Source: Arachnopeziza araneosa (Eukaryota > Ascomycota > Leotiomycetes > Helotiales > Arachnopezizaceae). From it: a stretch of 64,000 nt of DNA. Every line of letters starts with the position of its first letter. Positions within the stretch are counted from its first letter, which is position 1. The stretch is taken from contig QYAI01000060.1 in the NCBI GenBank assembly GCA_003988855.1, positions 1-64,000 on the forward strand, read 5' to 3'. The notes under the pieces were generated by a model. It searched no databases, had not been told where the DNA came from, and was given only the letters and a program-made list of their open reading frames with translations. A program made the translations under genes and the position numbers. Positions 54,331 through 64,000 of this stretch are shown here, one piece after another.

Positions 54331-54823
54331 GCTGATATATAGATCTCTTGATTGGTTTTACTCTTATGTACTTGATTCAAGAGATTAGTATGTAACCTTT
54401 CGGTGTTTCTTGAAAGTGTATGATCATAAGAATACAGACGTTGATGTACATGAATCGCTGAGTTGAGTCTCGACTAGTATAATGATAGTCAATTTCTTTG
54501 TAGGCACAGCAAATTCTGAGAGCCGTTTGCGGCGAGGATGGAGCGAGATATGAAAGACGAATCAAAGAGAGGAAGAGGCCGAAAGGAAAGAGGCGGGATG
54601 GTTAGTGGATGGTTAGCGGGATGGAATGAACGAAGACAAAGACTTGATTGAGAGACCAAGAGAGTAACTTTTCCAACTCCACCACGTATGCCGCATCTAG
54701 TATTGCGCCCAGTCCCAAGAGAAATCCCAAACAGCATTCATTGAGGTCCCTAGTTTCCTAGCCCATATCCCATCATGATAACGCCTGATATAACAAAACT
54801 CTAAGAAAGAAAAAGCCCAAAAA
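54331..54823. other. Intergenic, nothing recognised
   Basis: Promoter of the coiled-coil gene and 3' end of the next minus-strand gene. No repeats or ORFs of note. Confidence 0.5.
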
Positions 54824-56067
54824 TCAACGCTTCTCTGACGATTTCATCAATGCTTCCTGCAATTTCTTATCTGCTTCTTTTTTTAAAGCTGGGATCCTCA
54901 TCGCCCACTGGAACACCGGGGAGTCAGCATTTTCCTTTTAGAGCGTGTGTTAGGAGTGAGGAGGATCGAACCCGCCAGATGCGGTTGTCCTGAGAGTGCA
55001 TCACTTGGAGACTCTGTCTCTGGAGCAAAAATAATGAAGGATTGATAGAGCCCGGGGATCCTTACTCCTCTCACGTTTGCCGCTCTCGTAAATGCGAGAC
55101 TCGCATCCCGCCACTTCTCCAACTTCATCAAAGCTAATCCTCTATACAACTGGCTTTTTGAAACCATGTAATAGATTTTCTTTTTCTCTGACAAGTCGAA
55201 TGCCAGATCTGCGGATTCCAAAGCTCGGTCCGGACAATCTGATGCGAGCAACGCGCAGGACTTCATCAAGTGGAGGTTGATGGTGCGCGCGGCGGTGATG
55301 GTGGAAGGTGTTGCGAGACAGCCATGGAGAATCATGGATGAGGAAGGAAGTGGAGAATCTATCTCCATAGAGTCTTCTGGAATGCCAAAGGCGTGGACAC
55401 TGCGTAGAGCAACATCGGTTGTGACTAAGCCTGATTGATATTTTGAATCGGCAAAGAGGGTTTCAGCACTTGTGAAGAGGAGATCTGACGGATCAGACAC
55501 AGAAAGCCAAGTGTCCGACATCATCCAAGTTTCCTTCAGTAGGTTTTCGGCGTAGTGGGATGAGATTGGTAAGTTTAGAGCTTCAGTGTCCAGAGACGTG
55601 TTGATCTTTAGAACTTCAACAGAGGTACTTGTTGATGATATGAATTCGGATCGATCTGACCAAGGCGTTGAAGATATGAATTCAGATCTATCCGACCAGG
55701 ACGACTCTGGGAGAACGGAACTTTGCGACTGGATCGGTGTAGGTGGTGAGATTTCAATCTTGGGGAGCTCGCTGTCAGGCGGAGATGGGGCGGCAGAGCG
55801 TAAGAACTGAGCACACTCTGAGGGCGTCTCCTCTTGAATTACCTGCAACGGTGAATAGTCTGGTGATTCTTCCCAGATAGGGAGTTCTGCTATTGGTTGT
55901 GGAGTGAGCCCAGAAACGAGATTCCACAGATCTGATAACTCCTTGTTTTCACCAACTCCAATATTTTCAAGTTTGACTTGTGCTCCACTTAGACTGTGGT
56001 TCTGGGCTTGGAGTTCGGGCGAATATCTGTGGAATACGCCATTTGCAACACGAGTCTCTGCAGCCAT
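54824..56067 (-). CDS. Ser-rich protein with C-terminal TPR-like helices, 370 residues
   Basis: Two exons (56067-55066 and 54934-54824). The N-terminal half is Ser/Thr/Pro/Glu-rich, with a tandem 14-residue duplication around residues 120-150 (SWSDRSEFISST, PWSDRSEFISST). The C-terminal part reads like TPR helices: LMKSCALLASDCPDRALESADLAFDL, YYMVSKSQLYRGLALMKLEKWRDASLAFTRAANVRG. The frame stays open through 54898 without splicing, but the GTAAGG donor at 55065 and AAAG acceptor at 54935 (131-bp intron) bring in a helical end (ENADSPVFQWAMRIPALKKEA...). That is a much better finish. An ATG 25 codons upstream (56142) is in frame, but a branch-like CTAAC and a CTCAG just before 56067 suggest a spliced leader. 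Function unknown; probably a protein-protein interaction partner. Confidence 0.65.
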
Positions 56068-58757
56068 TATCAGCAACTGAGCTTGTGAAGTTAGATTGTA
56101 AATGATAGGACGAATATCAAGACAAGGAGTTGAAACTTTCAACTTTTAACTTTAAGTTCATTGATCTCGGGAATTTTGAGACGAGTGCAGCAGCTTCCCC
56201 GTTTGCGATGGGGTCGAGACCGAACAAGACAAAGGACGTACATTCGCTGACCTTTGTGGAAAATCGGGACTGAATTAAACACACAATTTTGAAAGCAGTC
56301 TTTAAAGGGACGTATGAGTAGTGATATTTAATCAGATGAAATATTTGTCTTGCCATCAAAACTCTTCGTGGGGTATGACGACTCTAGTGAAGCACTGGCT
56401 CCAAAGACCGCGCGACGAAAGGGCTACCTATCGATAACTACCCCTCCAGAATGAACAAAGAAGAAAGTCTGGGATGAGCCTGTTCAAATCGGAGGGACGG
56501 AAAACAGTCCCCGAACGTCAATCTTCAACGCCTCGGATTCAATAGATGCAGCCATCCATTCGATAGCGCAAGCCTCGTCAGCCATACAGATTCTGACATC
56601 CCTCTTTCTTGCGGAGAAACAGGAGAGATGCAGCGTTTCGGAGGAACGGCTCTCAATAAACCAAAAAAGAACAGTCTTTGAAAAGCAGGATTCTTTCGAT
56701 GTATTCGTTATGTTTTGAGGAGTGGCTTTGCTCGTGTGGCGGTTCAACGAGGGGTGCAAAAAGAAAGCATAGGGGCTTGCCCAAAGTGGACATTTAGCAC
56801 CCATCACGTGATTGACCATTCTCCTTATTTGAGGACATCCGCAATCGTCTCTCGAATAGTATTGCATTGTCATGTAGAATCATCAATTTCGAAGTTGGAG
56901 CCATGGAAAATCTTCAGGTACCTCGGATATAAGAGAGAACTCATCTCAGCTGCGAGCAGTTTGAATGAGGCGACAGCTGTTGAGATTTCCGACATCTGGA
57001 CCGCGACTTAGCAACACTATTGGTACTGGTCAACTATGAATAAGACGGCGTCTGCTGTTACCATGCCAGTTGTCCATTCTGTCAATGATTGGAGCTTTCC
57101 ATACAGATGACTGGATCTACTGAAACCACGAAAGGTCACACGCCTGGAGGTGGGACGCGCGGGTTTGGTCTCCCCCATATGTTGAACTTCCGCTTTCTCC
57201 TCTTACATCTTGGACCATCTATGTCGGCGAGGATCTTCTCAGCAGTAAAATACTGTATACATAGGGACGTTAGATACCACCTCGGTCATCTCGTCCAATC
57301 GCTTGATATGCCAGACCATAAAGTTACAAATGACTGCAGTACAAATCTATCTCTAAATGCAGTCAGCTAGATTAAGCTTGCGATGATACAAGAGTGCTTC
57401 TCAAGCATGCTATCTGTAAAAAGCGAAGCCATATTCATATTATCCATCCTTTCAAGAAGACATTTTAGATCCAAAGAAACTCTTCATCACAGATGTCTGC
57501 ATTTGAGGAATCTCGACGGAAGGTCCCGTGAATATATCATGTGACCAGGGCTCCATATTTGTCATGGAAATAATCTTTCGAGCTGATTCTCATTCTTGAA
57601 ACTCATTTATAATGTCCAGATAGTCTATTCGGATTATCGTGAATAGGAATGAAGTAGTGCAGATTCGGCGTTGAAGATACCACGTGTTGTTGAAGCAGCT
57701 CGGGAACCAAGGAAAAGCCCTTTGAAAAAGCAACATCTTCACAAGCGTCACATCCTCAACCACAACCATCATGCCAGCCATCTCCAAAGATCGACGCCAC
57801 GGCTGGGCGCACTCATTTTAAATTCGGGTAATTCTGTAAATAACAAGATTGCCGATGAGTACCACTTCAGCCGTTTGTGAGGTTGAAGATCCTCTTCTTC
57901 ATTCGCATGACCATACACAGAGGAAGAGCATAAGGATAAGAAATCTCTAACACAGGTCTAAGTATTCGTTCTACATTCGTTTATTCGATCCACATCTTCT
58001 CGACCTGCTCACGATTGTATTGTACACTTATCGGGTGGGCCTCTGAGCTTCCGAAACTTGAGGATTTGGATGGCACCCATTTTCTGACGCAATTCACGCG
58101 GGTCACGAAGTATTGGAATCTGCCACTGCTTACTGTACCGTGTCTGCGGGCTAGAAGGGTTCATGTCCGATAGAAGGGCCAGATCCGCCAAAACGCCAGA
58201 GTTCCATTGCTGATGAAATTCTCACCAGCCGATGTTGACGCCTTACCCGAATAGGCAATCTGTCATTAAACATTTCTCGCTTGGCAAATTTGGCTGTCTC
58301 CCTCACGCGTTCTTTCAGCCCGATTGCTACAATCATTACATCTTGTCCCTCCCTCCACAAAATCCGTTTCCTCTTGATCAAGAATTCTTTTGTTAAAAAC
58401 GGATTGATGGCACTGACTGTGCGACTAAAAGGACTTTGATCGCAACCTGATCACACCATGTGCACCAGCGCTAGTCAAACGTTAAACTCAACAGCCACGC
58501 TTGTGTATCCTGCTACCCAAGCCACCTGTATCCTACATCACAAACAAAGCCGTTGGGCTGAAGCCACTTAGCAATAAACTTCTCCGTATGAGACATGACC
58601 AAGATAGTATGAAGCGGAACGGCATTCAAAAAGGTTGTCTGCCCCTTGTGGATTCGTATTCCAGTCGCTCTTTTGCCTCTCGTTTGGTTTCTTTCCTTTA
58701 CTTTTGGACGTCTTACGTCATGTCGCTCGTTATCTTCTATTCTGTCAGTCGCATACT
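56068..58757. other. Long intergenic region, no gene recognised
   Basis: About 2.7 kb between diverging genes. ORFs of 60-130 codons occur on both strands (for example 56484-56873 minus) but show no domain, composition or splice evidence. Both flanking promoters lie here. No strong repeats were noticed. Confidence 0.45.
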
Positions 58758-61700
58758 ATGATTTGTCTTTTAAAAGCCGGGCTTTGTGCCCTGGCTTGCG
58801 CCTCTACGGCATTTGCTCAGTATTCTCTTGATCCTGATGATATCTATCAAGGAAATAACTTCTTCGACAAATTTGACTTTCTGACGGTAAGTGTGATCTA
58901 TTTTAAGTTACAAACTTCTGATTGCATTAGGATGATGACCCTAGAAATGGCTACGTCGACTATGTGAGCCAGGATGTAGCTTCTTCCTCAATATATGGAG
59001 GCCCGTTGATTAATACGACCAACACGCAAGCCTATATGGGTGTAGATTATTGGAATATCATCCCGGATAGCGACAAAGGCAGACCATCCGTACGAATCGC
59101 GACGAAGAAATCCTATCAATATGGCCTGTTTATCGTTGATTTTGAGCATATGCCTTTCACTACCTGTGGCAGTTGGCCATCTTTCTTGACTAGCAACCTT
59201 GCTTCCTGGCCAAATAATGGTGAAATCGACATTATTCAAGACATCAGCGAACACTACCACTCAGTGCAAGGACTTCATACAGGCCCAGGTTGCACCATTT
59301 CAGGAAATAAAATCAGCAAGCAGATGATTGGAACACCAAATTCTTACAACTGCGATGGAAGTGCGACTTCAAGTCCTTATGGTGGTCAATTTCTGGGTGA
59401 AGGTTGCGCATCGATGGATAACGTTGCCAATAACTCTGGATTGTTCTTCGACAGCGCTGGGGGAGGAGTGTACGCTATGGAATGGAAAAATACTTCGATT
59501 TCGATTTGGAGCTTCGCGCCTGAAAATGTTCCCAATGATATTACTTCGGGCACACCAAATCCATCTGGATGGGGTTTACCAGCATTCACCACTGCTCAGG
59601 GAAACTGTAACATTGATTGCCACTTCCAAAGGCACCAAGTTTTATTCCAAACAAATTTCTGCAGCGACTGGGATGGACAAAGATACTTCTGGACGAACAC
59701 TAGCTGTTATAAATCTAACTCGGCCTTGTATCCAACTTGCAAGAGCTATGTGAAGGCTAATCCAGAAAAGTTCGAGAGGGCTTATTGGTCGATCAATAGT
59801 TTGAAGGTTTATCAGCAGCCAGCACCTGTACAGAGTTTTGATCCCTCGACTTGTACTACGTAAGATTTCTGTTGCGAAAATGTCTTTCACGACAGCGTAC
59901 TAATCTCATTTACACAGCACATCGACTTCTTTAATCTCCTCGACAAGTTCAACATCCGCTGTTCTGTATGCATTTATCTTGCCTGATTTGTTCTTTGTAT
60001 TAACGGCTACAGAAGTACCTCCACTTCAGTTTTCTCCGTAGCGTCAACAACTTCAGATATTCAGTATGAACTTCTCTCTCCTGCTGTGTACTCGTATTTA
60101 TAGACTACAGAACCACCTCCACTTCTCTTCCGTCTGGCGCTTCGTCTAGTACGTCAGCGAGTACACCGTCTAGCACGTCAGCAAGTACCTCGTCTAGCTC
60201 GTCAACAATTACATCGTCTGCCCCTCCGGAACCCACAACCGTTCTCGACGCATGGCCTTATATCTTTGAAGGTTGCTGGGACGCGCCAAGCAACGCACGG
60301 GCTCTTAACGGTCCTCACTATTCAGATGTGATTGGTATGACAGTAGAATCTTGCGAAGCTTTCTGTTATCCTAATTTCCCCATTTTCGGCGTTGAAGATG
60401 GCACGGAAGTAGGTGCTGCTCCTCCCTTTGCTAATTTGATAAACTGATCAATCAAAGTGTTACTGTGGTGATTCTCTTGAGCCCGGCAGTGTCGAAATAT
60501 CATGTACAAATTGTTGGATGTCATGTTCCGGCGATCCTTCTGAGATCTGTGGGGGTCCGTCATGTCTTGATATCTACGAACTTCCAGCCACATCTTCAAG
60601 TTCGGTGGTATCATCGACGTCTTCGAGCACTTTAGTGAGCCTGACATCGACTTCAGCAATCTCCACGTCATCATCGTCATCAAATGCTGTTGCGAGTTCC
60701 TTGTCGTCGGGATCCTCTCCAAGCTCAGCAACATCCAGCAGTTCCGTAAACTCCTCTTCATCTGGATCGTCTCCGAGCTCAACACTATCCACCGCTGCTA
60801 CGAGCTCCTCGAGCTCAATAGTATCATCAACGTCTTGGAGCACTTCAGGAAACCCGACTTCGACTATGGTTTCCGCGCCATCTTTGTCTAGTACTGCAGC
60901 AAGCTCCTCTTCATCTGGATCGTTCCCAAGCTCAACATCATCCAGTACAGCAGTTCTATCTACGCAATCTGGCTCGAGCCTCCTATCATCGACATCTGCA
61001 ACGAGTTCATTATCTGGATCAGACCCTAGTTCGACATCATCTAGTGTACTGTCTGATTCAATTCAATCCGGCTCAGCGCAATCCAGCTCAGTACAATCCA
61101 GCTCAAGCACATCATTTTTCAATGGAGCCGCGAGTTCTTCGAGTGTCTCAAGCTCAGTAACTTCTAGTGCAGTAGCTAGTTCAACACAATCCAACACCTC
61201 CACGAGTAATTCATCTTCTGAATCAGACCCAAGCTCTACATTATCTAGTGTAGCATCTACTTCGACGCAGCCAAGCTCAAGTACATCAATCTCTAGCGCA
61301 GCCGCAAGTTCCTCCGGATTTTCCTCAAGCTCCTCAGGATTATCCTCAAGCTCAATATCTTCTGGTGCAGCTACTTCAAGTCAGCCTAGTTCAAGTCAAT
61401 CCCCATCTAACAGTGCGGCGAGCTCTTCGTCTTCTGGGTCAAGCTCAGGCTCAACATCGTCAAGCCTAGCATCTAGTTCGGTCCAATTTAGTTCAAGTCA
61501 ATCAACTTCTACAACTGCCGGGAGCTCATCTCAAAGCCCAACAAATTTCAGTGGAGCAGCTAGTTCAGCGCAACCAAGTTCAAGCATATCACTTTCCACT
61601 ACTGCTACAAGCTCTTCATCTTCTGGATCTGATACAAGTTCGTCGTTATCTAATTCAGCGCAGTCTAGCTCCGGCCAGCCATCTTCAGTTGCTGCAACTT

Positions 61701-63496
61701 CATCCCAGAGTTCTTCATCTCCCAGCGCAGCAGCTAGTTCTACACAATCAAGCTCAACTATACTACCCTCTGCTGTTACTACAAGTTCGTTTGGCTTGAG
61801 CTCCTCAATTAATGATCCTCAGGACGTGCCATCTGCTACATCAAGCAATTCGGCTGTGTCTACATCTTTTTTGAGTACCTCCATATCCTCGAGCATCTTA
61901 GGCCTCCAGACTCTAACTCCAACTTCTGCTGTCTCTACATCCTTTCAAATAACGTCCTCATCAACTTTAAGTTCTGTCGTGGCCTTCACAACCTCAGTCA
62001 CAAGTTCTTCTAGTTCATCTTCCACAATAAACTCGCTTCCTTCGTTACCTTTCACGATTACTTCGTTCCAAGATACGGAATCAGTACCAACTACTGCATC
62101 ATCCTCAGAGTCTACAGCCTCTTCATTGCAAGATCCAGGAACGGCGAAGGGAAGTTCATCAACAAGCATTTCCAGCTCAACTTCACAATCTGTTCTGTCT
62201 ATGGCTAGCTCTTCTGCTGTTACCTCAAGCTCTGCAAGTGAATCTAGCACGGTTGTTGTACTATCGACGGCTACAGTCGTTCCAATTTCTGGCTCGTCCA
62301 CGCGTTCAACGAGCTCTAGCAACATTGTTTTCCTGTCTACAGCTACCCCCACATCATCAACAAAGTCGATTGATTCCAGTACCGTCGTGATTATATCTAC
62401 TGCAACTGTTGTGCCTATTCCTGGCTCATCATCTCAGACTTCTAGTGGATCTGGTAATGTTGTTATATTATCAACTGCTACCACCAACCCTGTATCCATC
62501 AGTACGAATAACCTATCTGCTGCCGTTACTTCAACAACTGAATTATCATCCACAACCCTGTCTGATTCGAGCACGGTCACTGTCCTATCCACTGTGACTC
62601 TGATTCCAATTTCAGCTTCATCATCGGCAGACCCTGAAAGCTCGAGCACTGTTGACCCTACTTCTACTTTGTCATCTGTGGATGCAGCTGGTTCCAGCAC
62701 AGTTACGATCTTATCCACCGCAACTGTCATCGCAATACCAAGCAGTACCAGTACCCCATCAACTGATACCGTCGCCTTCTTGTCTTCTACGACCTCAACT
62801 GTATATACCACCATTATCGGTACAGTGACTTCGTGCGCTCCAACAATCACAAACTGCCCTCTTGGCTCACTCACCACCAGCACTATTGCATTGTATACCA
62901 CCATATATCCAGTTTCATCTTCTACCAGCTCGATACCAATGACCACTTCGACTGTTTACACGACGCAAGTATCAACCGTGACAGCGTGTCCAGCCAGTGT
63001 TACAGACTGCCCCATTGGCAAATTAGTCACTAAGACAATTGCTCTCTACACTACAGTGTGTCCCGTCGCTGACCCGGGTACAATCACTTCAACTCCAACA
63101 TCATACAAGCACAAACCCACGTCAACTCACACATCAGTCGCAAAATATACAACTTCAGCCTTCTACATTACCAAGACCTACACTATCACCTCATGCGCTG
63201 CTACCGTTACCGATTGCCCCTTAGGTCAAGTCACATCGGACGTTCGAACACGATCAGTTATCCTCCGGGTGACATCAACGCCAAGCTCACAACTTGCCAC
63301 TCCAACCAAGAGCACAATTAAGATTACAGCTAGTGTCACGAGTACACGCACTTCGACTGTGGGGGATCCGCCAGGTGGTGAGACGAGGACAGCAACCATC
63401 GTTCCCACCACCTATCAACAAGCGGGTGCCGGGAAAATGACTAGCAGCAGTCTTGCGGCAATCTTGGGATTGGTCGGTATTGCATTTTTGTTATAG
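58758..63496 (+). CDS. GPI-anchored wall protein: GH16 domain, WSC domain and long Ser/Thr stalk
   Basis: Six exons (58758-58886, 58931-59859, 59918-59965, 60013-60063, 60111-60408, 60458-63496) give 1497 residues. A signal peptide (MICLLKAGLCALACASTAFA) leads to a GH16 beta-glucanase fold: FFDKFDFLT-DDDPRNGYVDYV, WPSFLTSNLASWPNNGEIDII, WNTSISIW-type strands, and CNIDCHF near the end. The active-site box reads GEIDIIQ; the usual final Glu (acid/base) is Gln (CAA), so hydrolysis may be lost. Two 48/51-bp exons code Ser/Thr linkers, then comes a WSC domain (about 432-516: GCWDAPSNARAL, MTVESCEAFCY, FGVEDGTECYCG, CSGDPSEICGG). Residues ~520-1470 are a Ser/Thr stalk with five VxxLSTATxxPI-type repeats and three TVTSCAPTITNCPLG-like Cys repeats. 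A hydrophobic C-terminus (LAAILGLVGIAFLL) is a GPI signal. Likely a beta-glucan-binding surface protein. Confidence 0.9.
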
Positions 63497-64000
63497 TTGA
63501 TAGTTGTAATGTAATCATGGTCGTGCTTGGGTGTAAATGGTTGTGTAAAACGTGGGAGGTTTGGGTACATTGGTTGGATGATTTTATGTTAATCTTCATG
63601 TATTTATGTTTCAAAGTATATCGTTTCAAGAGATTTTCGCCTCCCTCCTGGCTTGTGAGAGTGTCGAAACATCGGGAGTATGACGGAATCTCTCAGTCAT
63701 ATCAGAGCCGCAAGATCTCATCTTCGGAATCGAGCAGCGGATACGAAATCGGCCATGAGCGGCTTGTCATCACAGAAGTCAGCTGATAGAAATGTACCTG
63801 GTTTTCTCATTTTCTGTTGGTGGAAGCTTGTTGGTCAACTTGGCCAGATGCACGGGACTTGATTGGGCTTGGTGCCCAGCATGCACAACCTAATTAAGGC
63901 TCTTCAACTCGCTTGTCAGTGTTTACCACGGATTCAAGAGACGCTTACCCGGTAGTCGCGGCCAGGCTTATCCTACATTGAGAATGAGTTTCAGCCGGGC
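63497..64000. other. Right-end intergenic sequence
   Basis: The 3' region of the wall-protein gene and sequence to the window edge. No supportable gene; short ORFs at 63517-63862 have no protein features. Confidence 0.5.

Noticed and set aside
1..64000. tRNA or rRNA genes
   Set aside because: I scanned for T-arm-like GGTTCGA/GTTCGAAT words with matching acceptor stems and found no convincing cloverleaf; a dedicated tRNA search would settle it.

Overview
The window reads as nuclear DNA of a filamentous ascomycete. Most genes carry short introns (about 43-60 bp) with GT donors, CTAAC/CTGAC-like branch sites and AG acceptors. The contents are typical of Pezizomycotina: HET-domain proteins, fungal C2H2 regulators, a GPI-anchored WSC wall protein and a DUF2235 protein. 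A class such as Leotiomycetes is possible but is only an inference. No bacterial operon structure, rRNA, CRISPR array or convincing tRNA was seen. All exon boundaries below were chosen by eye from reading frame and splice signals.

Layout. 1-3.7 kb is gene-poor and repeat-derived (nested inverted repeats, an element with ~53-bp terminal inverted repeats, decayed ORFs). 3.9-7.1 kb holds an intact HET-domain gene followed by a 5'-truncated HET gene that starts at a repeat boundary. 7.2-9.2 kb is a kinesin. 10.8-11.9 kb is a decayed membrane-protein gene. 13-19.2 kb carries an acetyltransferase with a long N-terminal extension, an unknown coiled-coil protein, an Mgr3-like mitochondrial TPR protein and, divergent from it, a cytochrome b5-like/MAPR heme-binding protein. 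A 65-residue Cys-rich protein follows at 20.2 kb.

23.4-30.2 kb contains two C2H2 zinc-finger genes in tandem that share a finger module; the second has a long, microsatellite-rich upstream region. 30.2-33.6 kb is non-coding and full of simple repeats, and it contains a perfect 46-bp inverted repeat. 33.7-37.2 kb is the most unusual locus: one ten-exon reading frame joins a DUF2235 (Tle1-like lipase-fold) domain to a P-loop GTPase with a C-terminal glycine-zipper hydrophobic segment. A ~270-bp tandem duplication follows it.

38.4-46 kb holds a single-pass membrane protein, a short-chain dehydrogenase, a Pro/Gln-Gly/Asp low-complexity protein and a small membrane protein. 46.2-49.7 kb is a secreted-type amidase divergent from a DUF92/TMEM19 protein. 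50.4-56.1 kb has a 1257-residue disordered/coiled-coil protein and a Ser-rich TPR-like protein. 58.8-63.5 kb is a 1497-residue wall protein with GH16, WSC, Ser/Thr stalk and GPI signal, in which the expected GH16 acid/base glutamate is glutamine.

The genes do not form an obvious metabolic cluster. The HET locus and the DUF2235-GTPase fusion are the parts most suggestive of allorecognition or defence, which is inference. Three introns appear to use GC-AG splice sites.
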